DNA of 64,000 nucleotides from Ferrimonas sp. YFM (GCF_030296015.1 NZ_AP027368.1:3224001-3288000); one strand, 5' to 3'; positions 1-9,639 are shown, counted from the stretch's first letter. Numbers and translations: made by a program. The notes: a model not told the origin generated them from the sequence alone.

Positions 1-1223
1 TCATCGGGGAAACGGTTCAGCGCCACCACCACAGGCACGCCATAGCGGCGGGCGTTGTCGATGTGCCACTTCAGGTTGGCGAAGCCGTCGGCCAGGGCAT
101 CGAGATCTTCCTGGAACAGGGAGTCCGGCAGAGGCTGGCCGGGACGCAGGTCGTAGCGCCCGGAGTTGGCCTTCAGGCCGCGTAGGGTGGCCACCACCAC
201 GGCGGCGTCCGGGCCACGTCCGGCGGCGCGCGCCTTGATGTTGCAGGCTTTCTCAAAGCCCATGTCGGAGCCGAAGCCCCCTTCGGTCACCACCACGTCC
301 GCCAGCCCCAGGGCGATGCGATCGGCGATCACCGAGGAGTTGCCATGGGCGATGTTGGCGAAAGGTCCCGCGTGCACCAGGGTGGGCACCCCTTCCAGAC
401 TCTGCATCAGGGTGGGCTGGGCGGCGTCTTTCAGGATGGCGGCCATGGCACCGGCGACACCGATTTGCTCGGCGGTCACCGGCTGGTTGTGTTCGTTGTA
501 GGCCAGGACCACCTGCCCCAGTCGCTGACGCAGATCCTTGAGGTCCTTGGCCAAGGCCAGAATGGCCATCAATTCGGAGGCGGCGGAGATGTCGAAGCCG
601 CTCTCGCGCTCCAGGCCGTTGACGGTTTTGCCAGGTTCATTGAGGCCGATGCGAATCTTACGCAGGGCGCGGTCGTTCATGTCGACCACGCGATTCCAGA
701 CGATCCCCTCGGCGGTGACGCCCAGGCGAGGCAGGCCGGAGCGGGCCTCGAACTGATCGCCCTGACGCTGCTCATGGTAGGCGCGGGCATCGATGGCGGC
801 GGCGGCCAGGTTGTGGGCCGCGGTCACGGCGTGAATGTCGCCGGTCAGGTGGAGGTTCATCTCCTCCATGGGGGCCACCTGGGAGTAACCGCCACCGGCG
901 GCGCCGCCCTTAACCCCAAACACCGGCCCCATGCTGGGCTGACGGATGCAGGCCATCACCTTCTGGCCGATGGCCTTGAGCCCCTGGGAGAGGCCGATGG
1001 TGGTCACGGTTTTGCCTTCACCCAGAGGCGTTGGGGTGATGGCGGTCACCAGCACCAGCTTACCCTGGGGCGCGGCACTGGCGCGCTTGAGCAGCTGGTG
1101 GCTGAGCTTGGCTTTGTACTGCCCCTGGGGGACCAGCTCTTGCGGCTGGATGCCTGCGGCGGCAGCGATGTCAGTGATGGGGGCCAAGTCAGCAGATTGA
1201 GAGATTGCGATGTCTGATTTCAT
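1..1223 (-). CDS. fhs: Formate--tetrahydrofolate ligase, partial (C-terminus outside window)
   Basis: ATP-dependent cytosolic ligase joining formate to tetrahydrofolate to give 10-formyl-THF for one-carbon metabolism. Translating the minus strand from the ATG at 1223 gives [20 protein letters not shown], and then the nucleotide-binding loop [10 protein letters not shown] at residues 63-72, followed by the conserved run [20 protein letters not shown]. About 407 codons are visible. The family is usually 550-580 residues, so roughly the last 150 are missing beyond base 1. The start is supported by family-like N-terminal spacing and a GGAAAA stretch upstream. It is divergent from the YhhN gene, with 257 bp between them. 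Identification is secure from the motifs; only the start codon is an inference. Confidence 0.95.
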   Translation of the reverse strand, partial: MKSDIAISQSADLAPITDIAAAAGIQPQELVPQGQYKAKLSHQLLKRASAAPQGKLVLVTAITPTPLGEGKTVTTIGLSQGLKAIGQKVMACIRQPSMGPVFGVKGGAAGGGYSQVAPMEEMNLHLTGDIHAVTAAHNLAAAAIDARAYHEQRQGDQFEARSGLPRLGVTAEGIVWNRVVDMNDRALRKIRIGLNEPGKTVNGLERESGFDISAASELMAILALAKDLKDLRQRLGQVVLAYNEHNQPVTAEQIGVAGAMAAILKDAAQPTLMQSLEGVPTLVHAGPFANIAHGNSSVIADRIALGLADVVVTEGGFGSDMGFEKACNIKARAAGRGPDAAVVVATLRGLKANSGRYDLRPGQPLPDSLFQEDLDALADGFANLKWHIDNARRYGVPVVVALNRFPD

Positions 1224-1258
1224 TATTATTTTCCGGGTACGACCTTGAAGCCGCGCAC

Positions 1259-1264
1259 ATTGTA
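1259..1264 (-). promoter_or_regulatory. Possible -10 element of the fhs promoter
   Basis: The minus strand reads TACAAT here, 36 bp upstream of the fhs ATG, a good match to the sigma-70 -10 consensus. The sequence 16-18 bp further upstream (CTGAAT) is only a weak -35 match. Inferred by eye. Confidence 0.3.
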
Positions 1265-1480
1265 CTGGAAAAGGGGCCTAATTCAGACACCTTTTTATCA
1301 AATTTGGACCAAGGCCGTAGCTGGCCCCAAAATCGTGCAAACTGGGAAATTTACTTATTAATTCATAACCTTAAGCAAAACCGCGACGTACACTCTGGTT
1401 TCCATCCTGTTGCTGGGGGTAAACAGCACAATGGAAGCTTTTGATTTGAGAAGGCAAAATGGGCTTTTCTCCATTCAAGG

Positions 1481-2170
1481 ATGATGATGGATAACCGCCC
1501 CCTGCCCTGGCTGCTGGCCCTGGTCGCTGCCATTGCCTACACCGCCGTTGAGGCGTTTCGCCCCTTTCCCTTCAGTTGGCTGCTCAAGGCCCTGCCGGCA
1601 CTGGCTCTGTTGCAGTGGAGCCTGGGACGCACGGTTCTTGGCCCCCGCCCCCTGCTCTACCTGGCCCTGGCGGCGGCCGCCTGCGGGGACATCGCCCTGG
1701 ACTTTGGCCACAACTCCCATCTGGTGCCGGGCCTGGGTGCCTTCAGCCTCACCCAGCTGTGTCTGTGTCTGCTGCTGTGGCGACACCCTGCTGGCCGCCC
1801 AAGCTGGCAGTGGGTCACCCTGCCCGCAGGTACCCTGGTATTCCTGTGGCTGATCTGGCCCTATCTGGATGGGCGGGCACCGCTACTGGCCCTCTACAGT
1901 CTGCTGCTGACCGCCATGGTGATGGGCGCGATACGGGCTAACCTCAACTGGCAGAGCCAGCTCGGGGCGGCGCTGTTCCTGATCTCCGATTCGATGATCG
2001 CCATCGACACCTTCGTCTACCACTCGCAGCTGGGGATGACCACCATCTTTGTCACCTACTTCGCCGCACTGATGCTGCTGGTCACAGGCCTGACGGCACC
2101 CCGGAGTGAAAGCGGAACAGGGGATCCGGCTCCACCATCAGCCGCCACTCCGCCTCACCAATCTCCCTGA
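1481..2170 (+). CDS. YhhN family membrane protein (lysoplasmalogenase-like)
   Basis: A 229-residue, very hydrophobic protein with about eight predicted membrane spans, an acidic GDIALDF motif near residue 70 and an LISDSMIAIDTF motif near residue 170. These are the conserved acidic patches of the YhhN/TMEM86 family, whose animal members hydrolyse lysoplasmalogen; bacterial substrates are not well defined. Three in-frame ATGs occur at 1481, 1484 and 1487. An AAGG directly before 1481 favours 1487 as the true start. The hydrophilic tail (residues 207-229, rich in P, S and G) lies in an 89-bp overlap with the opposite-strand miaE and is probably a late extension. No terminator separates the convergent pair. 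Confidence 0.85.
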   Translation: MMMDNRPLPWLLALVAAIAYTAVEAFRPFPFSWLLKALPALALLQWSLGRTVLGPRPLLYLALAAAACGDIALDFGHNSHLVPGLGAFSLTQLCLCLLLWRHPAGRPSWQWVTLPAGTLVFLWLIWPYLDGRAPLLALYSLLLTAMVMGAIRANLNWQSQLGAALFLISDSMIAIDTFVYHSQLGMTTIFVTYFAALMLLVTGLTAPRSESGTGDPAPPSAATPPHQSP

Positions 2171-2843
2171 CCCGCTCATCGATGGGCTCAGGGCTGGCCA
2201 GCTGCGCCAGTGCCAGGTAATCCTGGTAGTGGCGGGCCTCCGAGCGCAGCAGGGACACGTAGAATCGCTCCAGCTCCTCGTCCATATAAGGCGCCAGGGC
2301 GGCAAAGCGTTCGCAGGAGCGCGCCTCGATGTAGGCGCCAATGATGAGACGGTCCACCAGCACCCAGGGGTCGTCCTTTCTCACCAGCTGCATCAGCGAG
2401 GCGGCGTAGCGGGACGCACGAATGGGCTCGATGGCGACACCCCGGGCCAGCATCAGCTCCCGAACCTGCTCGAAATGGTGCAGCTCCTCCTTGATGAGGC
2501 GCACCATCTTCTCCACCAGGGGACCCGCCAGGGGCGCATCCGGGCGGCAACTGAGCCCGGCGGGGGTCACCTCACTGGCCCTGGCCTGCTGCCCCTGGGC
2601 CAGCTGAGGGCGATACACCCTGTCCTCGAAGGGGCGAACCCAGCCCTGCAGGCGTTCACTGGCTCCCTTGTCCAGGGCGTATCGCCTGAGCAACCACACC
2701 GCGGTCTGGGCCGCCTTAAGCTCGCACAGCAAATGGTCCTGCAGCACCACCGCCAGACGCTCGGGACGCCTGGCCTCCTCTATCCATGAGCCTGGGGTCT
2801 CTCCGTGCAAAAAGGCCTTGACCGGCGCCAGTAATCTCTCCAC
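2082..2843 (-). CDS. miaE: tRNA-(ms2io6A)-hydroxylase MiaE
   Basis: Non-haem di-iron monooxygenase that hydroxylates the isopentenyl side chain of ms2i6A at position 37 of tRNAs reading UNN codons. A ferritin-like ligand set is visible, numbered from the start given here: E41 (CELKAA), E120 and H123 (EELHHFE), E173 (YIEARS), E202 and H205 (SEARHY). I chose the GTG at 2843 because AAGGAG lies six bases upstream and it gives 253 residues, close to the family length. The frame stays open to an ATG at 2963, but that would add 40 residues unlike the family and run into the promoter region of the divergent LysR gene. The 3' end overlaps the YhhN gene by 89 bp. Confidence 0.92.
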   Translation of the reverse strand: MERLLAPVKAFLHGETPGSWIEEARRPERLAVVLQDHLLCELKAAQTAVWLLRRYALDKGASERLQGWVRPFEDRVYRPQLAQGQQARASEVTPAGLSCRPDAPLAGPLVEKMVRLIKEELHHFEQVRELMLARGVAIEPIRASRYAASLMQLVRKDDPWVLVDRLIIGAYIEARSCERFAALAPYMDEELERFYVSLLRSEARHYQDYLALAQLASPEPIDERVREIGEAEWRLMVEPDPLFRFHSGVPSGL

Positions 2844-2978
2844 TGCCAACTCCTTATGGCTGATACCTTCATGGGGCGAATGGTATCGCTCGGACCAGGG
2901 CGAAACAAGGGGACGGTTTGCCCGGGGTTCAAGCTGAGGTGGTACACTGAACTGCATGTCCACTCAAGATCTAACGCC

Positions 2979-3875
2979 ATGAAAACCGAGGATCTCTCCC
3001 TGTTTCTGCTGGTGGCCGATTGCGGTTCCATCACCCAGGCGGCCGATGCCGCCGATCTGCCGGTGGCCAACGTCAGCCGCCGCTTGCGCCAGCTGGAGGG
3101 GGAGTTGGGCTTCCCCCTGTTTGCCCGCACCACCCGGCAGCTGAGAATCACCGAAGAGGGGCAGGAGTTCTACCAGCAGGTACAACCCATGCTCACCGAA
3201 CTCAGTGCCACCATAGAGCAGCTCAGGGACAAACGCAGCACCCTGTCAGGCAAGCTGCGATTGCAGCTGTTCGCCGACTCCAATCTGGTGCTGCCCTTCC
3301 TGCAGAAGTTCCAGCAGGCCCACCCGGAGGTCACCTTCGACGTCGAAATTCCCGGCAAGGAGCTGGATCTGCTGGAACATGGGTTTGACCTGGGGATGCG
3401 CATCGGCCCCCAGAAGGACTCATCGGAAGTGGCGCGCCTGGCCGGAAAGCTGAGGCGGATGGTGGTGGCGTCCCCGGACTACCTGTCCAGGCACGGTCGC
3501 CCGGACAGCCCCCAGGCGCTGAGCCAGCACAACTGCATTCTGTTTCGCATGCCCAATGGCCGGCTGGACAATCAGTGGCAGATCCAGGGAAGCGAACCTG
3601 TGGAGGTCGCCGGGGACTTCATCGTCAACCAGCAATCCTTGCTCGATGACCTGGTGTGCAGCGGCCATGGTATCGGCTTCCTGCCCAGCATTGTCGCCAT
3701 TCCCCTTATTCAGCAGGGGAGGCTGGTGGAGCTGTTCGATGGGGACGATGATCAGGCGGAGGAGATCTGGCTGATCTACCCCTCCCGGCGCCACCCCAGT
3801 CAGCTGTCGCGGGCCTTCATCGACTTCGCCCTGGAGGAGGTACGACGCAATCCTGCCTTCCAGTTATTGAGATAA
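2979..3875 (+). CDS. LysR family transcriptional regulator
   Basis: 298 residues, normal for the family. Residues 1-60 form the winged helix-turn-helix (FLLVADCGSITQAADAADL, then SRRLRQLEGELGFPLFAR), and a periplasmic-binding-like effector domain follows from about residue 90 (NQQSLLDDLVCSGHGIGFLP near residue 215). The start ATG at 2979 begins the typical MKTEDLSLFLLVAD sequence; the frame is open further upstream but not family-like. It is divergent from miaE and 140 bp upstream of the co-directional RND efflux operon, so it may regulate that operon, itself or miaE. The TTR-containing helix and overall look resemble the CrgA/AaeR-type subgroup. The effector is unknown. Confidence 0.9.
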   Translation: MKTEDLSLFLLVADCGSITQAADAADLPVANVSRRLRQLEGELGFPLFARTTRQLRITEEGQEFYQQVQPMLTELSATIEQLRDKRSTLSGKLRLQLFADSNLVLPFLQKFQQAHPEVTFDVEIPGKELDLLEHGFDLGMRIGPQKDSSEVARLAGKLRRMVVASPDYLSRHGRPDSPQALSQHNCILFRMPNGRLDNQWQIQGSEPVEVAGDFIVNQQSLLDDLVCSGHGIGFLPSIVAIPLIQQGRLVELFDGDDDQAEEIWLIYPSRRHPSQLSRAFIDFALEEVRRNPAFQLLR

Positions 3876-4015
3876 AATGAGGTTCCAAGGGTTTAACTGA
3901 GGCAAAAGCCCGTTCATTTTTTCATTTTTCGATAAAGTCATTCTGACTGATGCCGGTTCATCCCCGAAGGGGCTGCCCATAGACTTGCGGCACACTCCCC
4001 CAATTCGAGGCTTTG

Positions 4016-5110
4016 ATGAATCGCTTTTCCTCCCCAGCCACCCTATTGGCCCTGAGCCTGTTGCTGCAGGGGTGCACCCCGCCAGCCCAGGTCACCGCCG
4101 ATAAAACCCCACGCCCGGTCAGGGCGATGGTGCTGTCCCAGCCCCAGTCCATGGAGCTGGTCTCCTTGCCCGCCACCCTGGAGCCCGTTGAACACGCCGA
4201 ACTGGCGTTTCGGGTCGCCGGGCCGGTACAGAGTGTCCTAGTACATCAGGGCCAGCGCGTTCGCAAAGGTGAGGTGCTGATGCAACTGGATCCCCACGAT
4301 TTCGAGGTTCAAATTGCCGAGTATCAGGCCAGACTGGTGGAAGCCAGAGCCCAGGCCCACCAAGCGAAGCAGGAGCGCGCCAGGGTCGCCGCGGCGGACA
4401 GAGACGATGCCATAGCCCGGGTGGAGCTGGACAGGGCCAATACCGCGGTGGAGCGCACTGCCGCGGCGGTGACCGTCGTGGAGCAGCGGCTGCAGATGGC
4501 CCGGGACGCCCTTGGCTACTCGGTGTTGACCGCCCCCTTCGACGCCGTGGTGTCCAGGGTGGCCATCGAGGCCCATGAGCAGGCGGTCCCGGCAATGGGT
4601 GTGTTGACTCTGCATGGGGAAGCCGGTTTTCAAGTCAGGCTGGACCTGCCTGAGCAGCTGGCCCACCGCGTCCACATCGGCATGAAGGCGGCACTGCAGC
4701 TTAAGGACCATTCGGGGGAGTTCGAGTCGGAGATCGCCGAAATCAGCCATTCCGCCAGCATGATGAGCCGCACCTTCCAGGTGATCGCCACACTGGACCA
4801 CCAGCCTCAAGGCGGCTGGCCGGAGCAGACCGGCCTGATGACCCTGGCCCTGCCCTCCAGCCAGCATCCCGGTTTCCTGCTGCCCAGCAGTGCGGTGCAA
4901 TCTCGGGGAGAGGCGGCCTACGTCTGCGTCATCGACAATGGCCGGGTGGTGAAAACCCAGGTTGAGGTGGTCGGCTACCAGCGTGACCGAATTCGGGTAC
5001 AGGGCCAGCTTCATCAGGGCGATGTGGTGATGATCTCCGGCGCCCCCTACTTCGACCATGGGGCGCAAGTGGGTGACGTCCTGCTGGGTGACCGTCAGGT
5101 TGAGCTGTGA
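4016..5110 (+). CDS. RND efflux periplasmic adaptor, lipoprotein (HlyD/AcrA type)
   Basis: Membrane fusion protein linking the inner-membrane pump encoded next to the outer-membrane channel. The N-terminus MNRFSSPATLLALSLLLQGC is a lipoprotein signal with Cys20 as the acylation site. Then come a beta-barrel/lipoyl half (VAGPVQSVLVHQGQRVRKGEVLMQLDP), a coiled-coil hairpin around residues 100-165 (AEYQARLVEARAQAHQAKQE) and the second lipoyl half (LTAPFDAVVSRV). The start is the ATG at 4016, with GAGG five bases upstream; a TTG at 4013 is also in frame. It is the first gene of a three-gene operon and its stop lies within bases of the permease start. Confidence 0.93.
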   Translation: MNRFSSPATLLALSLLLQGCTPPAQVTADKTPRPVRAMVLSQPQSMELVSLPATLEPVEHAELAFRVAGPVQSVLVHQGQRVRKGEVLMQLDPHDFEVQIAEYQARLVEARAQAHQAKQERARVAAADRDDAIARVELDRANTAVERTAAAVTVVEQRLQMARDALGYSVLTAPFDAVVSRVAIEAHEQAVPAMGVLTLHGEAGFQVRLDLPEQLAHRVHIGMKAALQLKDHSGEFESEIAEISHSASMMSRTFQVIATLDHQPQGGWPEQTGLMTLALPSSQHPGFLLPSSAVQSRGEAAYVCVIDNGRVVKTQVEVVGYQRDRIRVQGQLHQGDVVMISGAPYFDHGAQVGDVLLGDRQVEL

Positions 5111-5121
5111 GGGTACCGGAG

Positions 5122-8100
5122 ATGAATTTCGCTTCTATCGCCATCAACCGGCGCTTTTTTACCAGCTTTATCACTACCCTGCTCTGCCTGATGGGCCTCT
5201 ATGGCTACTTTGCCCTGGGCAAGCTGGAGGACCCCGCCTTCACCGTAAAGACCGCCGCCGTGGTGACCCTCTACCCCGGCGCCAGCGCCGAGGAGGTGGA
5301 GATCAGGGTCACCGATGTCATGGAGCGCAAGCTGCAGGAGATGGGACGTCTGTGGAAGCTGCGCTCCGTGAGCCGCCCCGGCCAATCCATGGTGTTTGTT
5401 GACCTCTATGACACCACCACGGGGAAACAGCTTCCTCAGGAGTGGGACCTGCTCAGACGCAAGGTGAATGACGTTAAGCTGGAGCTGCCCATGGAGGCGC
5501 AGATCTCCGTGGTCGTGGATGAGTTCTCCGAGGTGTTCGGCATGATGTTCGCCGTCACCGGAGACGGCATCGCCCCAAGGGAGCTCAACCACTATGCCCG
5601 GCTGTTCCAGCGTCAGCTAAAGGCGGTGGACGGGGTCAACAAGGTGGCGGTTCAGGGTTTGTATGAGCGGGCGATCTTCATCGAGATCGATGAAGCCCGT
5701 CTGGCCAGCTATCGCATGACACCCGCCCAGTTGCTGGACCAGCTCTACAGTCAGAGCCTCATCAGCCAGCCCGGGCAACTGACCCTGGGGTATGAACGGA
5801 TTCGCCTCAGTCACAGCGACACCCTGGACTCGGTGGCTTCGGTGCAAGCCCTGATCCTCAGGAGCGGCGCCGGCCCTCTGGGAGACCAGAGATTCAAGCT
5901 GGGGGACGTGGCCGAGATCTTTGAAGCCGACAGCGACACTCCTCTGGTGATGAACCGGTTCAACGGTCAGCGAGCCATCACCCTGGCGGTTAACCCTCAG
6001 GATGGCCTCAATGTGGTCGCCATAGGTGACAGTCTCAAGGCGGCGATGGCCAGGTTTGAGTCCAGCATGCCTGCTGGGGTTGAAGTGCACACCATCGTCT
6101 TCCAGCCCGATGAGGTGCAGAAGTCGGTCAACAACTTCACCGGCAACCTGCTCAGTGCCGTTGCCATCGTGGTGGTGGTCCTGTGGATCTTCATGGGCTG
6201 GCGAAGCGCCACCATAGTGGGGGCCAGCCTGGGCATCACCCTGCTGCTGACCCTGGTCTACATGCTGATTGCCGGCATCGACCTGCACCGGGTTTCCGTT
6301 GGCGCCTTCATCCTGGCACTGGGGATGCTGGTGGATAACGCCATTGTGATTACCGATCTCTACATCGCCAAGGTGCGCACCGGCATCGAGCGGCGCGTTG
6401 CCGCGGCAGAATCGGTCAAGGAGACTCAGATTCCACTGCTGGCCGCCACCCTGATCGCCGTCGCGGCCACCTCGCCGGTGCTATTCAGCCAAACCGCCTC
6501 CGCCGAGTTTGCCATCGATCTCTTCTACGTCATGGCCTCCTCCCTGCTGCTGAGCTGGGTGGTGGCGGTCACGGTAACCCCCCTGATGTGCTGGGCTTTC
6601 TACAAGCCCGCCGAAGGGGCTGAAGCCGTGCCTGCCTGGCAGAACAGAGCCCGGACGGTGATCACCTGGATCCTCAACAACCGTAAAACGGCACTCAGCG
6701 TGATCGGTGGCGCCCTGGTGGTCACTGCGGTGCTGAGCACCAAGGTGGTACTGAACTTTATGCCCGGCTCGGACAGGGCGATCACCTTCGTGGATTACTG
6801 GCTGCCCCAGGGGGGCGACATCAAGCAGACGGCGGCGGACATGGCCAAGATTGAAGCCTGGCTCCTGGCGCAACCGGAGGTCAAAAGCACCGCCAGCTTC
6901 ATTGGCGGCGGTGCCCCCAGGTTCACCGTGACCTATGAGCCCGAACCCAACGACCCCGCCTATGGTCAGATCCTGGTGAATCTGGGCAGCTATGAACAGA
7001 TCCCTCAGCTGCGCCGGCGCGGTGACGCCTACCTTAAGGCCCATTTTCCCCATGCCGAGCCCAGGTTTCGCCCCCTTAAATTGGCCACCGTGGACAAGTT
7101 CAACATCGAAGCCCGCTTCAGCGGCCCGGATCCCAAGGTGCTGCGTGAACTGGCCAGTCAGGCCAAGGCCATCATGAATGCTCACCCCAATCTCAAATAC
7201 GTCAGGGACGATTGGCGCCAGCCTTCCAAGGTACTGATTCCCCAATTCAATCAGGACAGGGCCAGGCTCAGCGGCGTCACCCGTAACGACGTCAACGTCG
7301 CCCTGGCCAGGGCCACCGATGGGTTCAGGGTGACCAGCCTCTATGATGGCCGCGACCGGCTGCCGGTGTTGCTGCGTAACCCGGAGGTCCAGCGCAATGA
7401 CTTCAGCTCGCTGCTGACTCTGCCGGTCACCCCTTTGCTCGGCAACCACGTGGTGCCCCTGGGTCAGGTGGTCGATGGCTTTCAGCTGCAATTTGAAGAG
7501 GGGCAGATCTGGCGACGTAACCGGCTGAGAACCATGACGGTTCAGGCCGACGTAGAGGGAGTCTACGCCTCCCAGGCCAGGCGGGAGATCGCCCGGGAGA
7601 TCCAGGCCATTGCCCTGCCCGACGGCTACAGCATGGAGTGGGGCGGCGAGTTCTATGACGAGGACAGGTCGGTTCGGGACATCTTCGCCCAGTTGCCCAA
7701 GGCCGGGGTGTTCATGCTTATCCTGATGGTGGCCATGTTCAACGGTTTGAGGCAGCCTGCGGTGATCCTGCTGACCATTCCCCTGGCCTCCATCGGCGTC
7801 GTGCCCATCATGATGCTGTCCGCCAAGCCCTTTGGTTTTATGTCCATCGTAGGCACCATCTCACTGACCGGGATGATCATCAAAAACGGCATAGTGCTGA
7901 TGGATCAGATCAACCTGGAACTGGCCAGAGGCCGCGCCCCCTTCGATGCCCTGGTGGAGTCTGCGGTAAACCGGACTCTGGCCATCAGCATGGCCGCCCT
8001 GACCACGGTGCTGGGGATGATCCCTCTGTGGTGGGACGCCCTGTTTGGCCCCATGGCCGCCACCATCATCGGCGGCCTGACCCTGGCCACCTTCCTGACC

Positions 8101-8172
8101 CTGCTGATCATGCCGGTCATCTATGCGGTGCTCTACAAGGTGCCGGCTCAAGAGGAACAGAACCATGCGTAA
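5122..8172 (+). CDS. RND efflux transporter permease (AcrB-like)
   Basis: Proton-driven inner-membrane exporter of about 1,016 residues, the usual size, with 12 spans and two large periplasmic loops. The first span follows MNFASIAINRRFF. TM4 carries GMLVDNAIVITD with D405 followed by N406, where AcrB has two aspartates. TM10 retains the relay lysine (LTGMIIKNGIVLMDQ). ATG 5122 has GAGGG eight bases upstream; a GTG at 5107 overlapping the adaptor stop (GTGA) is the alternative and would add five residues. Substrate cannot be told from sequence; the company of an outer-membrane lipoprotein suggests drug or small-molecule export rather than metal efflux. Confidence 0.93.
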   Translation: MNFASIAINRRFFTSFITTLLCLMGLYGYFALGKLEDPAFTVKTAAVVTLYPGASAEEVEIRVTDVMERKLQEMGRLWKLRSVSRPGQSMVFVDLYDTTTGKQLPQEWDLLRRKVNDVKLELPMEAQISVVVDEFSEVFGMMFAVTGDGIAPRELNHYARLFQRQLKAVDGVNKVAVQGLYERAIFIEIDEARLASYRMTPAQLLDQLYSQSLISQPGQLTLGYERIRLSHSDTLDSVASVQALILRSGAGPLGDQRFKLGDVAEIFEADSDTPLVMNRFNGQRAITLAVNPQDGLNVVAIGDSLKAAMARFESSMPAGVEVHTIVFQPDEVQKSVNNFTGNLLSAVAIVVVVLWIFMGWRSATIVGASLGITLLLTLVYMLIAGIDLHRVSVGAFILALGMLVDNAIVITDLYIAKVRTGIERRVAAAESVKETQIPLLAATLIAVAATSPVLFSQTASAEFAIDLFYVMASSLLLSWVVAVTVTPLMCWAFYKPAEGAEAVPAWQNRARTVITWILNNRKTALSVIGGALVVTAVLSTKVVLNFMPGSDRAITFVDYWLPQGGDIKQTAADMAKIEAWLLAQPEVKSTASFIGGGAPRFTVTYEPEPNDPAYGQILVNLGSYEQIPQLRRRGDAYLKAHFPHAEPRFRPLKLATVDKFNIEARFSGPDPKVLRELASQAKAIMNAHPNLKYVRDDWRQPSKVLIPQFNQDRARLSGVTRNDVNVALARATDGFRVTSLYDGRDRLPVLLRNPEVQRNDFSSLLTLPVTPLLGNHVVPLGQVVDGFQLQFEEGQIWRRNRLRTMTVQADVEGVYASQARREIAREIQAIALPDGYSMEWGGEFYDEDRSVRDIFAQLPKAGVFMLILMVAMFNGLRQPAVILLTIPLASIGVVPIMMLSAKPFGFMSIVGTISLTGMIIKNGIVLMDQINLELARGRAPFDALVESAVNRTLAISMAALTTVLGMIPLWWDALFGPMAATIIGGLTLATFLTLLIMPVIYAVLYKVPAQEEQNHA

Positions 8173-9607
8173 GTACTTACTCCCCCTGCTGCCCCTCATC
8201 CTCAGCGGCTGCGCTGTGGGCCCGAAGTACCAGGCTCCGGATCAACCGAGCTGGCAACCTGCCCACTGGCAAGCCTCGGGCTCCACGTCCGCGGTGCAGG
8301 CGGATCTGAATTGGTGGACTCAGTTTGAGGACCCCACCCTGGAAAACCTGGTCACCCAGGCGCTCTCCGACAACCTGACGGTGCTGGCCGCCCAGGAGAG
8401 GGTAAAGCTGGCCCGCAGTTACCGGGAAGCGGTGTCTGCCACCCGCCTGCCGCAGGTGGGATTGGGGGCGGGCTATGTGGCCGGGCAACTCAGTGAACAG
8501 GGGCCCATAGGCGGCCCCCTGCGCAACCCCAGTGTGGGAGGCCAGCCCCTCGGCTTCCCTCTGGCCTCCCGTCATCTGGATGCCGCCTACCTGGGCCTGG
8601 GTGTGGCCTGGGAACCGGATCTCTTTGGCAAGACCGCCAGCCTGATTGAAGCCAGCGACGCCAGGGCGGAACAGGTGGAGATCATCGCCGATGGCACCCG
8701 GTTGATGGTGGTCAGCGCCGTGGTCAGCAACTACCTGCAGCTGCGCAGTGCCCAGGAGCAACAGTCGCTGCTCAGGGCTCAGCTGGCCGATCTGGAGCAG
8801 ATCCAGCCCAGAGTCGACAGTCTGAGCCGTCACGGGCTCACCTCCAGCGCAGAAGCCGCCCAGGTGGCGGCCCAACGGGAGGCGGTGGCGGCGATGCTGC
8901 CTCAGCTTGAAACCGTTATAGAGGTTCATGGCCGCCGATTGGCGATCCTGTTGAGTCAGCCCTCGGGCAGCCTGCTGGCTGAGCTAAAACAACCGACACC
9001 TCTGCCTCAGATTCACAGGGTGATCCCCATAGGCCTGCCCTCGGAACTGCTGAAACGACGACCGGACATCCGCCTGGCCGAGCGGCAGATGAAGGTGGCC
9101 AACGCCGAGTTGGGGGTGGCCATGGCCAACCGCTATCCCAGTTTCTCGCTCACCGGCACCCCAGGCGTTGCCGCCAGTGACTTCAGCGATCTCTTTGCCA
9201 GCGGCAGCAGTGCCTGGAGCTTTGGCGCCGGCGTCAACTGGGCCCTGTTTGACGGCGGCTTACGGGAGGCGATGGAAGCGGTGGCCCAATCCCAGGTCAA
9301 CATCGCTGCCCTGGATTACCAGCGCACTCTGCTCGGCGCCTTCTCCGAGGTGGAAACCCTGCTCAGCGCCTACGGCTACAGCGAACAGAACCTACAGGCC
9401 CTGACCCGCTCCCGGGACCAGGTGGCCAAGGCGGTGTCCCGCACCCAAAGCCTGACAGACTCCGGGCTGGCGAGTACCACAGATCTGCTTAAAGCCAGAG
9501 CCTCGCTGCACCAGGCCAACGCCTCACTGGTTCAGGCCAGGGCCCGCCACGCGCAATTGGTGGTGACCCTGTATCAGTCTCTGGGAGGCAGTTGGTCAGA
9601 AAGTTGA
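8165..9607 (+). CDS. Outer-membrane efflux lipoprotein (NodT/OprM family)
   Basis: TolC-like trimeric channel completing the tripartite pump. 480 residues. The signal MRKYLLPLLPLILSGC ends in a lipobox with Cys16, followed by AVGPKYQAP, the typical NodT-family start, and the repeated coiled-coil outer-membrane efflux domains (LKRRPDIRLAERQMKVANAELG around residue 300). The ATG at 8165 overlaps the permease stop by eight bases, and GAGGAA lies seven bases upstream. Translational coupling with the permease is likely. Nothing is odd in length or motif content. Confidence 0.94.
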   Translation: MRKYLLPLLPLILSGCAVGPKYQAPDQPSWQPAHWQASGSTSAVQADLNWWTQFEDPTLENLVTQALSDNLTVLAAQERVKLARSYREAVSATRLPQVGLGAGYVAGQLSEQGPIGGPLRNPSVGGQPLGFPLASRHLDAAYLGLGVAWEPDLFGKTASLIEASDARAEQVEIIADGTRLMVVSAVVSNYLQLRSAQEQQSLLRAQLADLEQIQPRVDSLSRHGLTSSAEAAQVAAQREAVAAMLPQLETVIEVHGRRLAILLSQPSGSLLAELKQPTPLPQIHRVIPIGLPSELLKRRPDIRLAERQMKVANAELGVAMANRYPSFSLTGTPGVAASDFSDLFASGSSAWSFGAGVNWALFDGGLREAMEAVAQSQVNIAALDYQRTLLGAFSEVETLLSAYGYSEQNLQALTRSRDQVAKAVSRTQSLTDSGLASTTDLLKARASLHQANASLVQARARHAQLVVTLYQSLGGSWSES

Positions 9608-9614
9608 GGCCGAG

Positions 9615-9639
9615 GGCATACCGGCCCTGCCGGTATGCC
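9615..9639. terminator. GC-rich hairpin after the RND operon, possible terminator
   Basis: Perfect 11-bp inverted repeat (GGCATACCGGC, loop CCT, complementary arm) eight bases after the efflux operon stop. It lacks a clear T-tract, so it may be a weak or Rho-assisted terminator or an RNA-stabilising stem. Confidence 0.45.

Noticed and set aside
345-1217. A 290-codon plus-strand frame opposite fhs
   Set aside because: The fhs reading on the minus strand shows clear enzyme motifs; the plus frame is rich in G, H and Q as expected for a shadow.
2920-2948. LysR promoter with TTGCCC and TACACT
   Set aside because: The spacing between the two is about 19 bp and the -35 is weak; not strong enough to list.
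2844-2963. A longer miaE starting at the ATG at 2963
   Set aside because: The extra 40 residues are unlike the family and a GTG with AAGGAG lies at the right place; the longer form would also occupy the LysR promoter.
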